Program-made: the position numbers and the translations under genes
DNA from: Azospira sp. I13
GTDB taxonomy: Bacteria > Pseudomonadota > Gammaproteobacteria > Burkholderiales > Rhodocyclaceae
Assembly: GCF_003112695.1 (NCBI RefSeq)
Contig: NZ_BFBP01000002.1
Location: forward strand, 436,970-500,969
Direction of reading: 5' to 3'
DNA length: 64,000 nucleotides
The notes under the pieces: generated by a model
The model's database searches: none
The model's input: only the letters and a program-made list of their open reading frames with translations
What the model was told of the DNA's origin: nothing
In this document: positions 17,975 to 28,697 of the stretch, one piece after another
How the letters are laid out: each line of letters starts with the position of its first letter
Numbering within the stretch: the first letter of the stretch is position 1

Positions 17975-18378
17975 TTTGCGTAAATTTCCTTCGGGTCTTT
18001 GAGAACCGGGTCGGCCGGAATCCAGCGATCGCCTTCCCGCCGGTAAAAGAAACAGCTTTCGCGGCCGGTGTGGCAGGCGATGCCGCCTTCCTGCTCGACA
18101 CTGAGCAGGACCACATCGCCGTCGCAGTCGGCACGCATTTCCTTGACGTGCTGGAAGTGGCCGGACTCCTCGCCCTTGCGCCATACCCGGTTGCGGGAAC
18201 GGCTCCAGTAGGTGGCACGGCCAGTGCGGGCAGTCTCTTCCAGGGTTTCCCGGTTGGCGTAGGCGAACATGATGACGCGGCCGCTGGCGGCGTCCTGGGC
18301 GATCACCGGGATGGTGCCATCGGCGCCGAACTTGAGGGCATCCAGCCAGGACAGGGAGGGATCGAGATCGTGACTCAT
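17971..18378 (-). CDS. hisI: Phosphoribosyl-AMP cyclohydrolase HisI
   Basis: A 135-residue enzyme that opens the adenine ring of PR-AMP (step 3). Visible are the metal-binding Asp cluster DCDGDVVL and the zinc cysteines, including those in [12 protein letters not shown]. It starts 9 bases after hisF and overlaps hisE by four bases. Confidence 0.97.
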   Translation of the reverse strand: MSHDLDPSLSWLDALKFGADGTIPVIAQDAASGRVIMFAYANRETLEETARTGRATYWSRSRNRVWRKGEESGHFQHVKEMRADCDGDVVLLSVEQEGGIACHTGRESCFFYRREGDRWIPADPVLKDPKEIYAK

Positions 18379-18387
18379 GGCGGTGCC

Positions 18388-19149
18388 TTACAGGCGCACC
18401 TCGATGCCCCGATCGCGCATGAATTCCTTGGCCTGACGCACGGTGTATTCACCGAAATGGAAGATGGAAGCCGCCAGCACCGCATCGGCGCCGCCCTGGG
18501 TGACGCCGTCGGCCAAATGCTGGAGGTTGCCGACACCGCCGGAGGCGATCACGGGGATGGCCACCGCATCGGACACCGCCCGGGTCAGGGCCAGGTCAAA
18601 GCCATTCTTGGTGCCATCCCGGTCCATGGAGGTCAGCAGGATTTCACCGGCGCCCCGGGCGGCCACGTCCTTGGCCCAGGTCACCACATCCATGCCGGTA
18701 TTGTTGCGGCCACCGTGGGTGAACACGCACCACTGGCCCGGCGCTGTCTGCTTGGCATCGATGGCGACGACGATGCACTGGGAACCCACTTTGGCGGAAG
18801 CATCGCTCACCAGGTCCGGGTTCTGCACCGCTGCGGTGTTCATGGAGACCTTGTCGGCGCCGGCATTGAGCAGGCGGCGCACATCTTCCACCTTGCGCAC
18901 GCCACCGCCCACCGTCAGGGGAATAAACACCTGGGAGGCACAGGCCTCAATGATGTGCAGGATGATGTCGCGCTGGTCGGAACTGGCAGTGATGTCAAGG
19001 AAGGTCACTTCGTCGGCACCCTGCTCGTCGTAGCGGCGGGCGATTTCCACCGGGTCGCCAGCGTCCCGCAGTTCAACGAAATTGGTGCCCTTGACGACAC
19101 GCCCGGCAGTTACGTCCAGGCAGGGGATGATGCGTTTGGCCAGCGCCAT
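18388..19149 (-). CDS. hisF: Imidazole glycerol phosphate synthase subunit HisF
   Basis: A 253-residue TIM-barrel cyclase that joins with HisH to make imidazole glycerol phosphate and AICAR. The catalytic Asp lies in [15 protein letters not shown] (near 11) and the second in [13 protein letters not shown]. The phosphate-binding GGGVR and ASGGVGN loops are intact. The start codon shares one base with the hisA stop. Confidence 0.98.
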   Translation of the reverse strand: MALAKRIIPCLDVTAGRVVKGTNFVELRDAGDPVEIARRYDEQGADEVTFLDITASSDQRDIILHIIEACASQVFIPLTVGGGVRKVEDVRRLLNAGADKVSMNTAAVQNPDLVSDASAKVGSQCIVVAIDAKQTAPGQWCVFTHGGRNNTGMDVVTWAKDVAARGAGEILLTSMDRDGTKNGFDLALTRAVSDAVAIPVIASGGVGNLQHLADGVTQGGADAVLAASIFHFGEYTVRQAKEFMRDRGIEVRL

Positions 19150-19898
19150 TACTTGCTGGCCCCGTTGGCCGCATCAGCAGCCGCCTGGGCCGCCTTGAAG
19201 TCCAGGGAGCCGTCGTAGATGGCCCGGCCGGCAATGGTGCCGACCACGCCTTCGCCTTCCACTTCGCACAGCTTCTGGATGTCATCCAGGTTGGAGAGGC
19301 CGCCGGAGGCGATGACGGGAATCTTCAGGGCCTGGGCCAGCTTCACCGTGGCGTCGATATTGATGCCGGAGAGCATGCCGTCGCGGCCGATGTCGGTGTA
19401 AATGATGGATTCGACGCCATAGTCCTCGTACTTCTTGGCCAGGTCGATGACGTCGTGGCCGGTCAGCTTGGACCAGCCATCCACAGCCACCTTGCCGTCC
19501 TTGGCATCCAGGCCGACGATGATATGGCCGGGGAAGGCCACACAGGCGTCATGCAGGAAGCCCGGGTTCTTCACCGCGGCGGTGCCGATGATGACGTAGG
19601 TGAGACCGGCATCGAGGCAGCGCTCAATGGTGTCCAGGTCGCGGATACCGCCGCCCAGTTGCACCGGGATCTCGTCGCCCACTTCCTTGAGGATGGCCTT
19701 GATGGCCCCCTGGTTTTTCGGCTGGCCGGCAAAGGCACCGTTGAGGTCCACCAGGTGCAGGCGGCGGGCGCCCTGGTCGAGCCAGTGGCGGGCCTGCTCG
19801 GCGGGGGACTCGGAAAAGACGGTCGCCTCTTCCATCAGGCCTTGCTTGAGACGGACGCACTGGCCGTCCTTCAGGTCAATCGCGGGAATGATCAGCAT
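19149..19898 (-). CDS. hisA: ProFAR isomerase HisA
   Basis: A 249-residue TIM-barrel isomerase (step 4). The catalytic Asp is in [15 protein letters not shown] (near 8) and the second in [12 protein letters not shown]. The phosphate loops GGGIRD and ASGGLSN are present. It lies between hisH (46-base gap) and hisF (1-base overlap), and is a paralogue of HisF as expected. A short Ala-rich tail ends the protein. Confidence 0.98.
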   Translation of the reverse strand: MLIIPAIDLKDGQCVRLKQGLMEEATVFSESPAEQARHWLDQGARRLHLVDLNGAFAGQPKNQGAIKAILKEVGDEIPVQLGGGIRDLDTIERCLDAGLTYVIIGTAAVKNPGFLHDACVAFPGHIIVGLDAKDGKVAVDGWSKLTGHDVIDLAKKYEDYGVESIIYTDIGRDGMLSGINIDATVKLAQALKIPVIASGGLSNLDDIQKLCEVEGEGVVGTIAGRAIYDGSLDFKAAQAAADAANGASK

Positions 19899-19944
19899 GA
19901 TCGGGCGGAATTATGAGAAGAAAATCAGAGGGAAAACTGGCCGC

Positions 19945-20595
19945 TCAAGGCTGCCAGCGGATGAAATTGCGCAGCAGGGCGAGGCCGTCGCGGGCACTCT
20001 TTTCCGGGTGGGACTGGATCGCAAAAATATTATCCCGGGCCACCGCACAGGTAAAGGGGATGCCGTAGTCGGCCGTCCCCGCCACCACGGCCGGGTCTTC
20101 CGGGGTCACGTAGTAGCTGTGCACGAAGTAGAAACGGGCGCCATCCTCGATACCGTCCCACAGCGCGTGGGGGCGGGTGTGGCGCACCTGGTTCCAGCCC
20201 ATGTGGGGCACCTTGAGGCGGGAGCCGTCGGCGGCCACCATCTGCTCGGCGGGGAAACGGCGCACCTGGCCGGCGAAAACGCCCAGGCCGGGCACGTCGC
20301 CCTCTTCGCTATGTTCGAACAACATCTGCAGGCCGATACAGATGCCAAGGAAAGGCTTGTCCTTGGCGGCCTGCAGCACGGCGGGGCGCAGCCCCCGGGC
20401 ATCCAGCTCGGCCATGCAGTCGGGCATGGCGCCCTGGCCGGGAAAGACCACCCGCTCGGCGGCGGCGACCACCGCCGGATCGGCGGTAACCACCACTTCC
20501 TTGCCTTCGGCCACGTGCACCAGGGCCTGCCAGACGGAGCGCAGGTTGCCCATGCCGTAGTCGATGACGGCGATCTTGCCGTTGCCGCTGCTCAT
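19945..20595 (-). CDS. hisH: Imidazole glycerol phosphate synthase glutaminase HisH
   Basis: A 216-residue class I amidotransferase that feeds ammonia to HisF. The nucleophile Cys is in LGICIGLQMLF and the His/Glu pair is in IQSHPEKSARDG. The beginning IAVIDYGMGNLRSV is typical. The start overlaps the hisB stop by one base (TGATG); the longer open frame upstream is hisB in another frame. Confidence 0.97.
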   Translation of the reverse strand: MSSGNGKIAVIDYGMGNLRSVWQALVHVAEGKEVVVTADPAVVAAAERVVFPGQGAMPDCMAELDARGLRPAVLQAAKDKPFLGICIGLQMLFEHSEEGDVPGLGVFAGQVRRFPAEQMVAADGSRLKVPHMGWNQVRHTRPHALWDGIEDGARFYFVHSYYVTPEDPAVVAGTADYGIPFTCAVARDNIFAIQSHPEKSARDGLALLRNFIRWQP

Positions 20596-21182
20596 CAGAG
20601 CGCCCCCTTGGTGGAGGGAATGACGCCGGCAGTGCGCGGGTCCGGGCTCACCGCCGCGCGCAGAGCGCGGGCGAAGGCCTTGAAGATGGTCTCGCACTGG
20701 TGGTGGGCGTTCTCGCCCTTGAGATTGTCGATGTGCACGGTCATCAGGGCGTGGTTCACCAGGCCCTGAAAGAATTCGTGCACCAGTTCCGTATCCAGGG
20801 TGCCGAGCATGGCGCGCTTGAAATCGACGCGGAAGTCCAGGCCGGGGCGTCCGGAAAGATCCACCACGGCGCGGGAGAGGGCTTCGTCCAGGGGCACGTA
20901 GGCGTGGCCGTAGCGGGTCAGGCCCTTTTTGTCGCCCAGGGCCTTGGCCAAGGCCTGGCCCAGGGTGATGCCGATATCTTCGACAGTGTGGTGGCCGTCG
21001 ATATGCAGGTCGCCCTTGGCTTCCACTTCCAGGTCGATCAGGCCGTGGCGGGCGATCTGGTCCAGCATGTGGTCCAGGAAAGGGATGCCGGAATTGAGCT
21101 TGGCACAGCCGGTACCGTCCAGATTGAGACGTACCGTGACCTGGGTTTCGAGGGTATTGCGCGAGACTTCGGCTTGCCGCAT
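20595..21182 (-). CDS. hisB: Imidazoleglycerol-phosphate dehydratase HisB
   Basis: A 195-residue single-function dehydratase (no phosphatase domain). The manganese-binding repeats [10 protein letters not shown] and the later [12 protein letters not shown] are intact. The ATG giving [14 protein letters not shown] matches the usual family start; a GTG nine bases upstream is less likely. It is the first gene of the hisBHAFIE run. Because hisC is inverted next to it, it must have its own promoter in the 114-base divergent gap. Confidence 0.97.
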   Translation of the reverse strand: MRQAEVSRNTLETQVTVRLNLDGTGCAKLNSGIPFLDHMLDQIARHGLIDLEVEAKGDLHIDGHHTVEDIGITLGQALAKALGDKKGLTRYGHAYVPLDEALSRAVVDLSGRPGLDFRVDFKRAMLGTLDTELVHEFFQGLVNHALMTVHIDNLKGENAHHQCETIFKAFARALRAAVSPDPRTAGVIPSTKGAL

Positions 21183-21219
21183 GGGTAACACCGTTCAAAA
21201 GGGGGACAAACAGGCGGCC

Positions 21220-21228
21220 ATGATACCA
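21220..21228 (-). promoter_or_regulatory. Candidate extended -10 promoter for hisB
   Basis: On the minus strand this reads TGGTATCAT, an extended -10 element ending 38 bases before the hisB ATG. No clear -35 box is seen 17 bases upstream. Some promoter is required here because the upstream neighbour hisC is transcribed the other way. Confidence 0.4.
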
Positions 21229-21296
21229 TTTCAGCCCTGATGCAGCCTTGCGCTGCGCGTTTTTCCGCCCCCCCCTTCCCCCGGTAGATTGTCGTC

Positions 21297-22373
21297 ATGA
21301 GCAAATTCTGGAGCCCCCTGGTTCACAGCCTCACCCCCTATGTTCCCGGCGAGCAGCCCAAGCTGCCCAATCTGGTGAAGCTGAACACCAACGAGAACCC
21401 CTATCCGCCCTCCCCCAAGGCCGTGGCGGCCATGCAGGCGGAGATCGGCCATGATGGCGCCAGCCTGCGCCTCTACCCGGACCCCAACAGCGACCGCCTG
21501 AAGGCCGCTGTTGCCGCCTTCTACGGCGAATTCGGCATCACCGCCCAGCAGGTCTTCGTCGGCAACGGCTCCGACGAAGTGCTGGCCCACGCCTTCATGG
21601 GGCTGCTCAAACATGACGCCCCCCTGCTCTACCCGGACATCACCTACAGCTTCTACCCGGTCTATGCCGGCCTCTACGGCATCACCCCGAAGACCGTGCC
21701 CCTGGGCGAGGATTTCGGCATCGACCTGGCCGCCTACCGTCAGCCCAACGGCGGCATCATTTTCCCCAACCCCAACGCCCCCACCGGCCGCCTGCTGCCT
21801 TTGGCCGAGATCGAGGCGCTGCTGGCAGCCAACACGGAATCCGTCGTGGTGGTGGATGAAGCCTATGTGGATTTCGGCGGTGACACGGCCATTGCCCTGG
21901 TGAATCGCTTCCCCAACCTGCTGGTGGTGCACACCCTCTCCAAGTCCCGCTCCCTGGCGGGCCTGCGGGTCGGCTACGCGGTGGGCCACCCGGCGCTGAT
22001 CGAAGCCCTGGAACGGGTCAAGAACAGCTTCAACTCCTACCCCCTGGACCGCATCGCCATCGTCGGCGCCGAGGCGGCCATGGCCGACCGGGAGTGGTTC
22101 GACCGCACCCGCAATGCGGTCATCGCCAGCCGGGAACAGCTGGTGAGCGACCTGAGCCTGCTCGGTTTCGACGTACTGCCTTCCGCCGCCAACTTCGTCT
22201 TCGCCCGCCATCCGGGCCGGGATGGCGCCGAACTGGCCCAGGCTCTGCGCCAGCGCAGCATCATCGTGCGCCACTTCAAGGCCCCGCGCATCGACCAGTT
22301 CCTGCGCATCACCATCGGCACCGACGAACAGTGCGCCGCCTTGGTGACGGCCCTGAAGGAAATCCTCGGCTGA
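21297..22373 (+). CDS. hisC: Histidinol-phosphate aminotransferase HisC (inverted)
   Basis: A 358-residue PLP aminotransferase of fold type I (step 7). Marks are the N-terminal [12 protein letters not shown], the cofactor segment [11 protein letters not shown], the Asp of [10 protein letters not shown] and the Schiff-base Lys in [15 protein letters not shown]. It lies on the plus strand while every other his gene here is on the minus strand. Related genomes usually read hisG-hisD-hisC-hisB in one direction. The upstream gap has a C-rich stretch and no strong ribosome site. The protein itself looks intact. Confidence 0.96.
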   Translation: MSKFWSPLVHSLTPYVPGEQPKLPNLVKLNTNENPYPPSPKAVAAMQAEIGHDGASLRLYPDPNSDRLKAAVAAFYGEFGITAQQVFVGNGSDEVLAHAFMGLLKHDAPLLYPDITYSFYPVYAGLYGITPKTVPLGEDFGIDLAAYRQPNGGIIFPNPNAPTGRLLPLAEIEALLAANTESVVVVDEAYVDFGGDTAIALVNRFPNLLVVHTLSKSRSLAGLRVGYAVGHPALIEALERVKNSFNSYPLDRIAIVGAEAAMADREWFDRTRNAVIASREQLVSDLSLLGFDVLPSAANFVFARHPGRDGAELAQALRQRSIIVRHFKAPRIDQFLRITIGTDEQCAALVTALKEILG

Positions 22374-22394
22374 TGGCCCGCTAAGGCCTGACCC

Positions 22395-22421
22395 GGGGCC
22401 GGTCGATGACCGGCTGGCCCC
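22395..22421 (+). terminator. GC-rich hairpin after hisC
   Basis: GGGGCCGGTC at 22395-22404 pairs with GACC (22408-22411) and GGCCCC (22416-22421), with a 3-base loop and a 4-base bulge, 21 bases past the hisC stop. There is no T-run, so termination is uncertain; a pause or mRNA-end role is possible. Confidence 0.4.
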
Positions 22422-22446
22422 GCCGCATCACCTCAAGCAACACCCG

Positions 22447-22557
22447 GGAGAGGCAAGCAGCAAGCCATTCTTCCCGGCACCCACGCCTCCCGTAAGCAAA
22501 CACGCCACGTTCCAGGCATACCCCACGGAGATTGGCGTCTTTCCTGCCTCTCCAGGC
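22447..22557. repeat. Intergenic repeat arms between hisC and chr genes
   Basis: Two oppositely oriented 23-base arms lie in this gap: 22451-22473 (reverse) and 22527-22549 (forward). By eye they match 18/23 and 17/23 bases of a core that also occurs at 61219 and 63191. They could pair as an imperfect long stem. No coding sequence is seen in 22374-22600. Confidence 0.5.
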
Positions 22558-22600
22558 ACGTCACTAGACAGCCCCGGCCAACCGCCATCGGGGACGCCAA

Positions 22601-23122
22601 TCAAACCCAGCCGAGCAAGCCCGCCAGCGCCCCCAGGCCGATCAGCCACAGGGGATGCCATTTCGTTTTCAACAACGCCACCGCCGTGAGCGCGGCGAGA
22701 ATGGTGCCGCCCCAGCCCAGGCCGGCCGACTGACCGATGAGGAAAGCGGCGGCGAAGATCAGGCCCACCGCCAGAGGCGCCACGCCCAACTGCACCGATT
22801 GCTGCCAGCGGGCCCCGGCGAAGCGGTGCCAGTGGCGCATCAGCACGTAGATCATGATGCCGGTGGGCAGGATCATGCCCAGGGAGGCGGCCAGGGCGCC
22901 GGGCACGCCCGCCACCTCCCAGCCGATCAAGCTCACCACCAGGCCGTTGGGCCCGGGCGCGGCCTGGGCGATGGCGTAGAGATGGGTGAAAGTGGCGTCG
23001 TCCAGCCAGTGCTTTTCCAGCACCACCACCCGGTGCATTTCCGGCAGCAGGGCCGAGGCGCCGCCGAAAGCCACGCAGAAGAGCAGGGCAAACTGGAAGA
23101 AGAGATCGGCCAGCAACATCAT
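22601..23122 (-). CDS. Chromate transporter, second half-size subunit
   Basis: A 173-residue integral membrane protein of the CHR family, half the size of classical ChrA. It shows the CHR-domain marks FCVAFGGASALLPEM and AAPGPNGLVVSLIG and about five hydrophobic segments. The start overlaps the stop of the preceding CHR gene by four bases (ATGA), so the two form a translationally coupled short-chain pair that probably works as a heterodimer. Chromate export is the known role of the family; whether this pair exports chromate is not shown. It lies between hisD and the inverted hisC. Confidence 0.9.
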   Translation of the reverse strand: MMLLADLFFQFALLFCVAFGGASALLPEMHRVVVLEKHWLDDATFTHLYAIAQAAPGPNGLVVSLIGWEVAGVPGALAASLGMILPTGIMIYVLMRHWHRFAGARWQQSVQLGVAPLAVGLIFAAAFLIGQSAGLGWGGTILAALTAVALLKTKWHPLWLIGLGALAGLLGWV

Positions 23123-23718
23123 GGCGCCGCCTTGCGCCGCAGGTAGGCATAAGCCACGCCGCCGGAGAGACTGAGCAGGCCGACCATGACCACCGGCATG
23201 GGCCAGCGCAGCACCGCCACGGCGACAAAGACCGCCAGGGTGAAGGGCAGGAACAGGCGCTTCAGTTTGAGGGCCAGGGCCATGCGCCAGGCCGTGCCGA
23301 AAAGCAGGCCGCAGCCCACCGCCGCCACGCCCCGCAACAAGCCCTGGGCCTGAGGCAGCTGGCCGTAGCGGTCATAGAGCAGACCCAGCAGCAGCACGAT
23401 CAGCAGGGGGCCGCCGAAAAGGCCGGTGACCGCCGCGACGGCACCGCGGATGCCCTGGTAGCGGGAGCCCACGGCAATGGACAGGTTGGCCACATTGGGC
23501 CCGGGCAGGAACTGGCACAGGCCCAGAAGGGAATTGAATTCCTCCGCCGTCAACCAGCACCGCTCCTCCACCAGCATGCGCCTGGCGAAGGGCAAAACAC
23601 CGCCGAAGCCGGAAATGCCGACGGAGGAAAAGCCAAGAAACAGCTGCCTGCACGTGACAGGGGCGGGAGAGTTGCCTCCCCCGCCCCCGGGCTGTTCCTG
23701 TGCGCCGGTCTCAGGCAT
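23119..23718 (-). CDS. Chromate transporter, first half-size subunit
   Basis: A 199-residue CHR-domain membrane protein with the marks [16 protein letters not shown] and [15 protein letters not shown]. About 25 polar Gly/Pro-rich residues precede the first conserved segment. The chosen ATG lies over the last bases of hisD, and the hisD TGA is within its first codons (8-base overlap); a later start cannot be excluded. It is co-transcribed with hisD and with its partner gene. Transport genes in this position interrupt the usual hisD-hisC adjacency. Confidence 0.88.
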   Translation of the reverse strand: MPETGAQEQPGGGGGNSPAPVTCRQLFLGFSSVGISGFGGVLPFARRMLVEERCWLTAEEFNSLLGLCQFLPGPNVANLSIAVGSRYQGIRGAVAAVTGLFGGPLLIVLLLGLLYDRYGQLPQAQGLLRGVAAVGCGLLFGTAWRMALALKLKRLFLPFTLAVFVAVAVLRWPMPVVMVGLLSLSGGVAYAYLRRKAAP

Positions 23719-25018
23719 CGAGACGGTAGCGGGCCGACTGGGCATGGGCCGGCAGGCCCTCCCCGTCCGCCAGGGTGGCGGCGATGCGGCCCAGGGTCTG
23801 GGCCCCGGCCTGGGACACCCGGATCAGGCTGGTGCGCTTCTGGAAGTCGTAGACCCCCAGGGGCGAGGAGAAGCGGGCGCTGCCGGAGGTGGGCAGCACG
23901 TGGTTGGGGCCGGCGCAGTAGTCGCCCAGGGACTCGGAGGTGTAGGGGCCGATGAAGATGGCGCCGGCGTGGTGAATCTTCTCCACCCAGGCATCGGGCT
24001 CGGCCAGGGACAGTTCCAGGTGCTCCGGGGCCACCCGGTTGGCCATGGCCACGGCCTCTTCCAGATCCTGCACCAGGATCAGGGCGCCCCGGTTTTCCAG
24101 GGAGGTGCGGATCACGTCGCGGCGCGGCATGGTGGGCAGCAGCTTGTCGATGCTGGCCTGCACCTTCTCGATGTAGGCGGCGTCGGGGCAGATCAGGATG
24201 GACTGGGCCAGCTCGTCGTGTTCGGCCTGGGAGAAGAGGTCCATGGCCACCCAGTCCGGGTCCGTGGAGCCGTCGGCCAGCACCAGGATTTCCGAGGGGC
24301 CGGCCACCATGTCGATGCCGACGATGCCGAACACCCGGCGCTTGGCGCAGGCCACATAGGCGTTGCCCGGGCCGACGATCTTGTCCACCTGGGGCACGGT
24401 TTCGGTGCCGTAGGCCAGGGCGGCCACGGCCTGGGCGCCGCCGATGGTGAAGACGCGATCCACGCCGGCCAGACAGGCGGCCGCCAGCACCAGGGCGTTG
24501 TGTTCGCCGCCGGGGGTGGGCACCACCATGATCAGTTCCTTGACCCCCGCCACCTTGGCCGGCAGGGCGTTCATCAGCACCGAGGAGGGATAGGCGGCCT
24601 TGCCGCCGGGCACGTAGAGACCGACCCGGTCCAGGGGCGTCACCATCTGGCCGAGCATGGTGCCGTCGGCTTCGGTGTAGGTGAAGCCGGCACCCAGCTG
24701 GCGCTCGTGGTAAGTGCGGATGCGCTGGGCTGCCGCTTCCAGGGCGGCCCGGCGCTCGGTGGGAAGGCCGTCCAGGGCGGCCTGCAGCTCGGCCTTGGGC
24801 AGCTCCAGGGCGGCCATGCCGGCAACGGAGAGACGGTCGAAGCGGTTGGTGTATTCCACCACCGCGGCGTCGCCCCGGGCCTTGACGTCGGCCAGGATGC
24901 CGACCACGGTCTTTTCGATGTTCTCGTCCTGGGCGCCCTCGAAGGCCAGCAGTTCATCGAGGCGCTGCTGGAAATCGGCGTCGGCGCTGCTCAGGCGCTT
25001 GATATTCACGCTGCTCAT
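23711..25018 (-). CDS. hisD: Histidinol dehydrogenase HisD
   Basis: A 435-residue zinc enzyme that oxidises histidinol to histidine in two NAD steps. Visible are the motif [12 protein letters not shown], the zinc-ligand region [12 protein letters not shown] (Gln/His) and the C-terminal [17 protein letters not shown]. The length is typical. It overlaps hisG by four bases (ATGA) upstream and the chromate-transporter gene downstream. Confidence 0.98.
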   Translation of the reverse strand: MSSVNIKRLSSADADFQQRLDELLAFEGAQDENIEKTVVGILADVKARGDAAVVEYTNRFDRLSVAGMAALELPKAELQAALDGLPTERRAALEAAAQRIRTYHERQLGAGFTYTEADGTMLGQMVTPLDRVGLYVPGGKAAYPSSVLMNALPAKVAGVKELIMVVPTPGGEHNALVLAAACLAGVDRVFTIGGAQAVAALAYGTETVPQVDKIVGPGNAYVACAKRRVFGIVGIDMVAGPSEILVLADGSTDPDWVAMDLFSQAEHDELAQSILICPDAAYIEKVQASIDKLLPTMPRRDVIRTSLENRGALILVQDLEEAVAMANRVAPEHLELSLAEPDAWVEKIHHAGAIFIGPYTSESLGDYCAGPNHVLPTSGSARFSSPLGVYDFQKRTSLIRVSQAGAQTLGRIAATLADGEGLPAHAQSARYRLDA

Positions 25019-25665
25019 GCATTCTTCTCCACGGCCTGGGTAAAGGCGTCCAGGATGGGACCAAGGGTTTCCCGCTTAAGTTTCAGGGAAGCCTGGTTGA
25101 CGATGAGACGGGAGGAGATGTCCATGATGTGCTCCACCTCCACCAGGTTGTTGGCCTTCAAGGTGCCGCCGGTGGAAACGAGGTCCACGATGGCGTCGGC
25201 CAGACCGGCCAGGGGCGCCAGTTCCATAGAGCCGTAGAGCTTGATGAGGTCCACGTGCACGCCCTTGGTGGCGAAGTGTTCCCGGGCCATCTTGATGTAC
25301 TTGGTGGCGATCTTCAGGCGGGCGCCCTGGCGCACGGCGTTTTCATAGTCGAAACCGGCGGGCACGGCCACGCTCATGCGGCACTTGGCAATCTTCAGGT
25401 CCAGGGGCTGGTAAAGGCCGGCGCCGCCGTGCTCGATCAGCACGTCCTTGCCGACCACGCCGATGTCGGCGGCGCCATGCTGGACATAGGTGGGCGCATC
25501 GGTGGCGCGCACAATGACCACCCGCACGTCAGGCCGGTTGGTGGCGATGATCAGCTTGCGGGAGGTTTCGGGATTTTCAGTCGGCACGATGCCGGCAGCG
25601 GCCAGCAGGGGCAGGGTTTCTTCGAAGATGCGGCCCTTGGAAAGGGCGATGGTAATGCCGTTCAC
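25015..25665 (-). CDS. hisG: ATP phosphoribosyltransferase HisG, short form
   Basis: A 216-residue catalytic subunit for the first, committed step. The beginning [18 protein letters not shown] is typical, with GTG as start codon. It lacks the C-terminal ACT-like regulatory domain of the long form (about 300 residues). Short HisG enzymes need the HisRS-like subunit HisZ for activity and feedback control, and hisZ is not in this window. It is the first gene of the minus-strand his run. Confidence 0.96.
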   Translation of the reverse strand: MNGITIALSKGRIFEETLPLLAAAGIVPTENPETSRKLIIATNRPDVRVVIVRATDAPTYVQHGAADIGVVGKDVLIEHGGAGLYQPLDLKIAKCRMSVAVPAGFDYENAVRQGARLKIATKYIKMAREHFATKGVHVDLIKLYGSMELAPLAGLADAIVDLVSTGGTLKANNLVEVEHIMDISSRLIVNQASLKLKRETLGPILDAFTQAVEKNA

Positions 25666-25796
25666 GGCGGATTCCCGGATGCAAAAACGTGCATTTTACC
25701 GTATCCCGCCCCCGACATGCCGTCATGGCGTGCCGCTGCCTTGGGCGGCCGGGTGGAATATGGTAAAAGCATGGCACCTCCACTTTTCTCGCCATC

Positions 25797-26684
25797 ATGA
25801 GCGCCATCATCTACGCCCTTTCCGCCAACGCCGGCATCGCCGTCTCGAAAGCTGCCGCCGCCGTCTATACCGGCTCCTCCGCCATGCTGGCCGAGGCGGT
25901 GCACTCCGCCGCCGACTGCGCCAACCAGCTGCTGTTGCTGCTGGGCATCAAACAGGCCCGGCGGGAGCCGACACCGGACCACCCCCTGGGCTTTGGCAAG
26001 GCCACCTATTTCTGGTCGTTCATGGTGGCCATCATGCTGTTTTCCCTGGGGGGGGCCTTTTCCATCTACGAGGGCATGCACAAGCTCTCCCACCCGGAAC
26101 CCCTGGAGAATCCCTGGGTCGCCATCATCGTCCTGGGGGTCGGCGTGCTGCTGGAGGCCTGGTCCCTGCGCGGCTGCATCCATGAAATCCGCGAAAAGGC
26201 AGGCGACATGCCCCTGTGGCGCTATTTCCGCGACAGCCGGGAATCGGAACTGATCGTCGTCATGGGCGAGGACATCGCCGCCCTGGCGGGCCTGACCCTG
26301 GCCCTGGGCGCCATCCTGCTCTCGCTCGCCACCGGCAACCCCGCCTTCGACGCCTGGGGCAGCATCGCCGTCGGCGTCCTGCTGGTGGTGGTCGCCATCG
26401 GCGTCGGCCTGGAGGTCAAGGCCCTGCTCATCGGCCAGAGTGCCGAGCCCGCTGCCCATGCCGCCATGGAGCAATGGCTGCGACAGCGCCCAGAGGTGGA
26501 ATCCCTCTACAACCTGATCTCCTTCCAGATGGGTAGCTACCTCTTCGTCGCGGTGAAGGCGCGCATGGCCGAGCAACAAAGTGCCCGTAGCCTGATCGAC
26601 CAGATCAACGCCGTACAGGATGCCCTCAAGGCCGCCTTTCCCGCCGTACGCTGGGTTTTCTTCGAACCCGACGACAAGGGCTAA
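25797..26684 (+). CDS. Cation diffusion facilitator family transporter (ZnT9-like)
   Basis: A 295-residue membrane protein with about six hydrophobic helices, a metal-cation/proton antiporter of the CDF family. The helix-2 metal motif is AEAVHSAADCANQ (HxxxD). In helix 5 the usual HxxxD/DxxxD is replaced by GEDIAALAG, as in the ZnT9-like branch, so the metal may differ from zinc or the transport site may be altered. A soluble C-terminal domain of about 85 residues follows. It is divergent from hisG and stands alone. The metal cannot be assigned. Confidence 0.85.
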   Translation: MSAIIYALSANAGIAVSKAAAAVYTGSSAMLAEAVHSAADCANQLLLLLGIKQARREPTPDHPLGFGKATYFWSFMVAIMLFSLGGAFSIYEGMHKLSHPEPLENPWVAIIVLGVGVLLEAWSLRGCIHEIREKAGDMPLWRYFRDSRESELIVVMGEDIAALAGLTLALGAILLSLATGNPAFDAWGSIAVGVLLVVVAIGVGLEVKALLIGQSAEPAAHAAMEQWLRQRPEVESLYNLISFQMGSYLFVAVKARMAEQQSARSLIDQINAVQDALKAAFPAVRWVFFEPDDKG

Positions 26685-26750
26685 GCCACAGACCACTGTT
26701 GGCAGCCAGACGCGACGGGCAGCCGCAGCTATCCGCCGGTTTAGCCAAGC

Positions 26751-27026
26751 CTAGGCCGGCGCGCCGGCTCCGGCGGCCACCTCCTCCTGGGTCAGCTCTT
26801 CTGGCAGGCAGCCGACGGGAGGGCCAAGAACGCCTGCTTCATCTTCAAAACGCACCAGGATGATTTCCTGACGCAAATCGGCGGCTGCGGCGCCGATCTG
26901 CACCACCACGCCACGGCTGCCCGGGCGGGCAAACACGGCGTCTTCCGGCTGATCCGGCACGCCGCCGTCGTTCTGAATGACTTCCTGGGCAAAGACCACA
27001 TCGCCGATGTTCAGATAATTGGGCAT
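26751..27026 (-). CDS. NifZ-family small protein (orphan)
   Basis: A 91-residue soluble protein that fits the NifZ family. The pattern GDVVFAQEVIQNDGGVP, then RPGSRGVVVQIG, then LVRFEDE and VGCLPEELT matches the NifZ repeat unit. NifZ helps mature the P-cluster of nitrogenase MoFe protein. GGAG lies 8 bases before the ATG. No other nif gene is in the window, so it may be an outlying part of a nif regulon or a relative with a general role. It lies just past the terminator of the murA operon. Assignment is by recalled pattern only. Confidence 0.65.
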   Translation of the reverse strand: MPNYLNIGDVVFAQEVIQNDGGVPDQPEDAVFARPGSRGVVVQIGAAAADLRQEIILVRFEDEAGVLGPPVGCLPEELTQEEVAAGAGAPA

Positions 27027-27081
27027 GGCAGTTTCTCCAAAGGGAATACCCTTCCCTCAGCAAGCTTGATGCCTGACCGCA

Positions 27082-27102
27082 ACCCCATGATTTTCATGGG
27101 GT
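27082..27102 (-). other. Perfect 9-bp hairpin beside the murA terminator
   Basis: ACCCCATGA (27082-27090) pairs perfectly with TCATGGGGT (27094-27102) around a 3-base loop. It lies 4 bases beyond the strong terminator and 56 bases upstream of the NifZ-like start. It could be a second stem of a tandem terminator or a leader element of the NifZ-like gene. Confidence 0.5.
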
Positions 27103-27106
27103 AAAG

Positions 27107-27148
27107 AAAAACGCCCCGTTGTCGCATGCACGACAACGGGGCGTTTTT
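27107..27148 (-). terminator. Strong intrinsic terminator after murA
   Basis: An uninterrupted 18-bp inverted repeat (27107-27124 with 27131-27148) surrounds a 6-base loop: AAAAACGCCCCGTTGTCG on the left and its exact complement on the right. The A and T tracts on the two ends make it functional in both directions. It lies 54 bases past the murA stop and would end the long mla-murA transcript. Confidence 0.93.
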
Positions 27149-27202
27149 GTTGGGTCTGCCTGGAACTGCCAGGGCCTGGTTCGGCCTGGCGGTATCAGCG
27201 CC

Positions 27203-28694
<1,492 letters not shown>

Positions 28695-28697
28695 GGG

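Noticed and set aside
23477-25237. 586-codon plus-strand frame, Gly/His-rich
   Set aside because: It is antisense to hisD and its neighbours, with no ribosome site and no recognisable domain.
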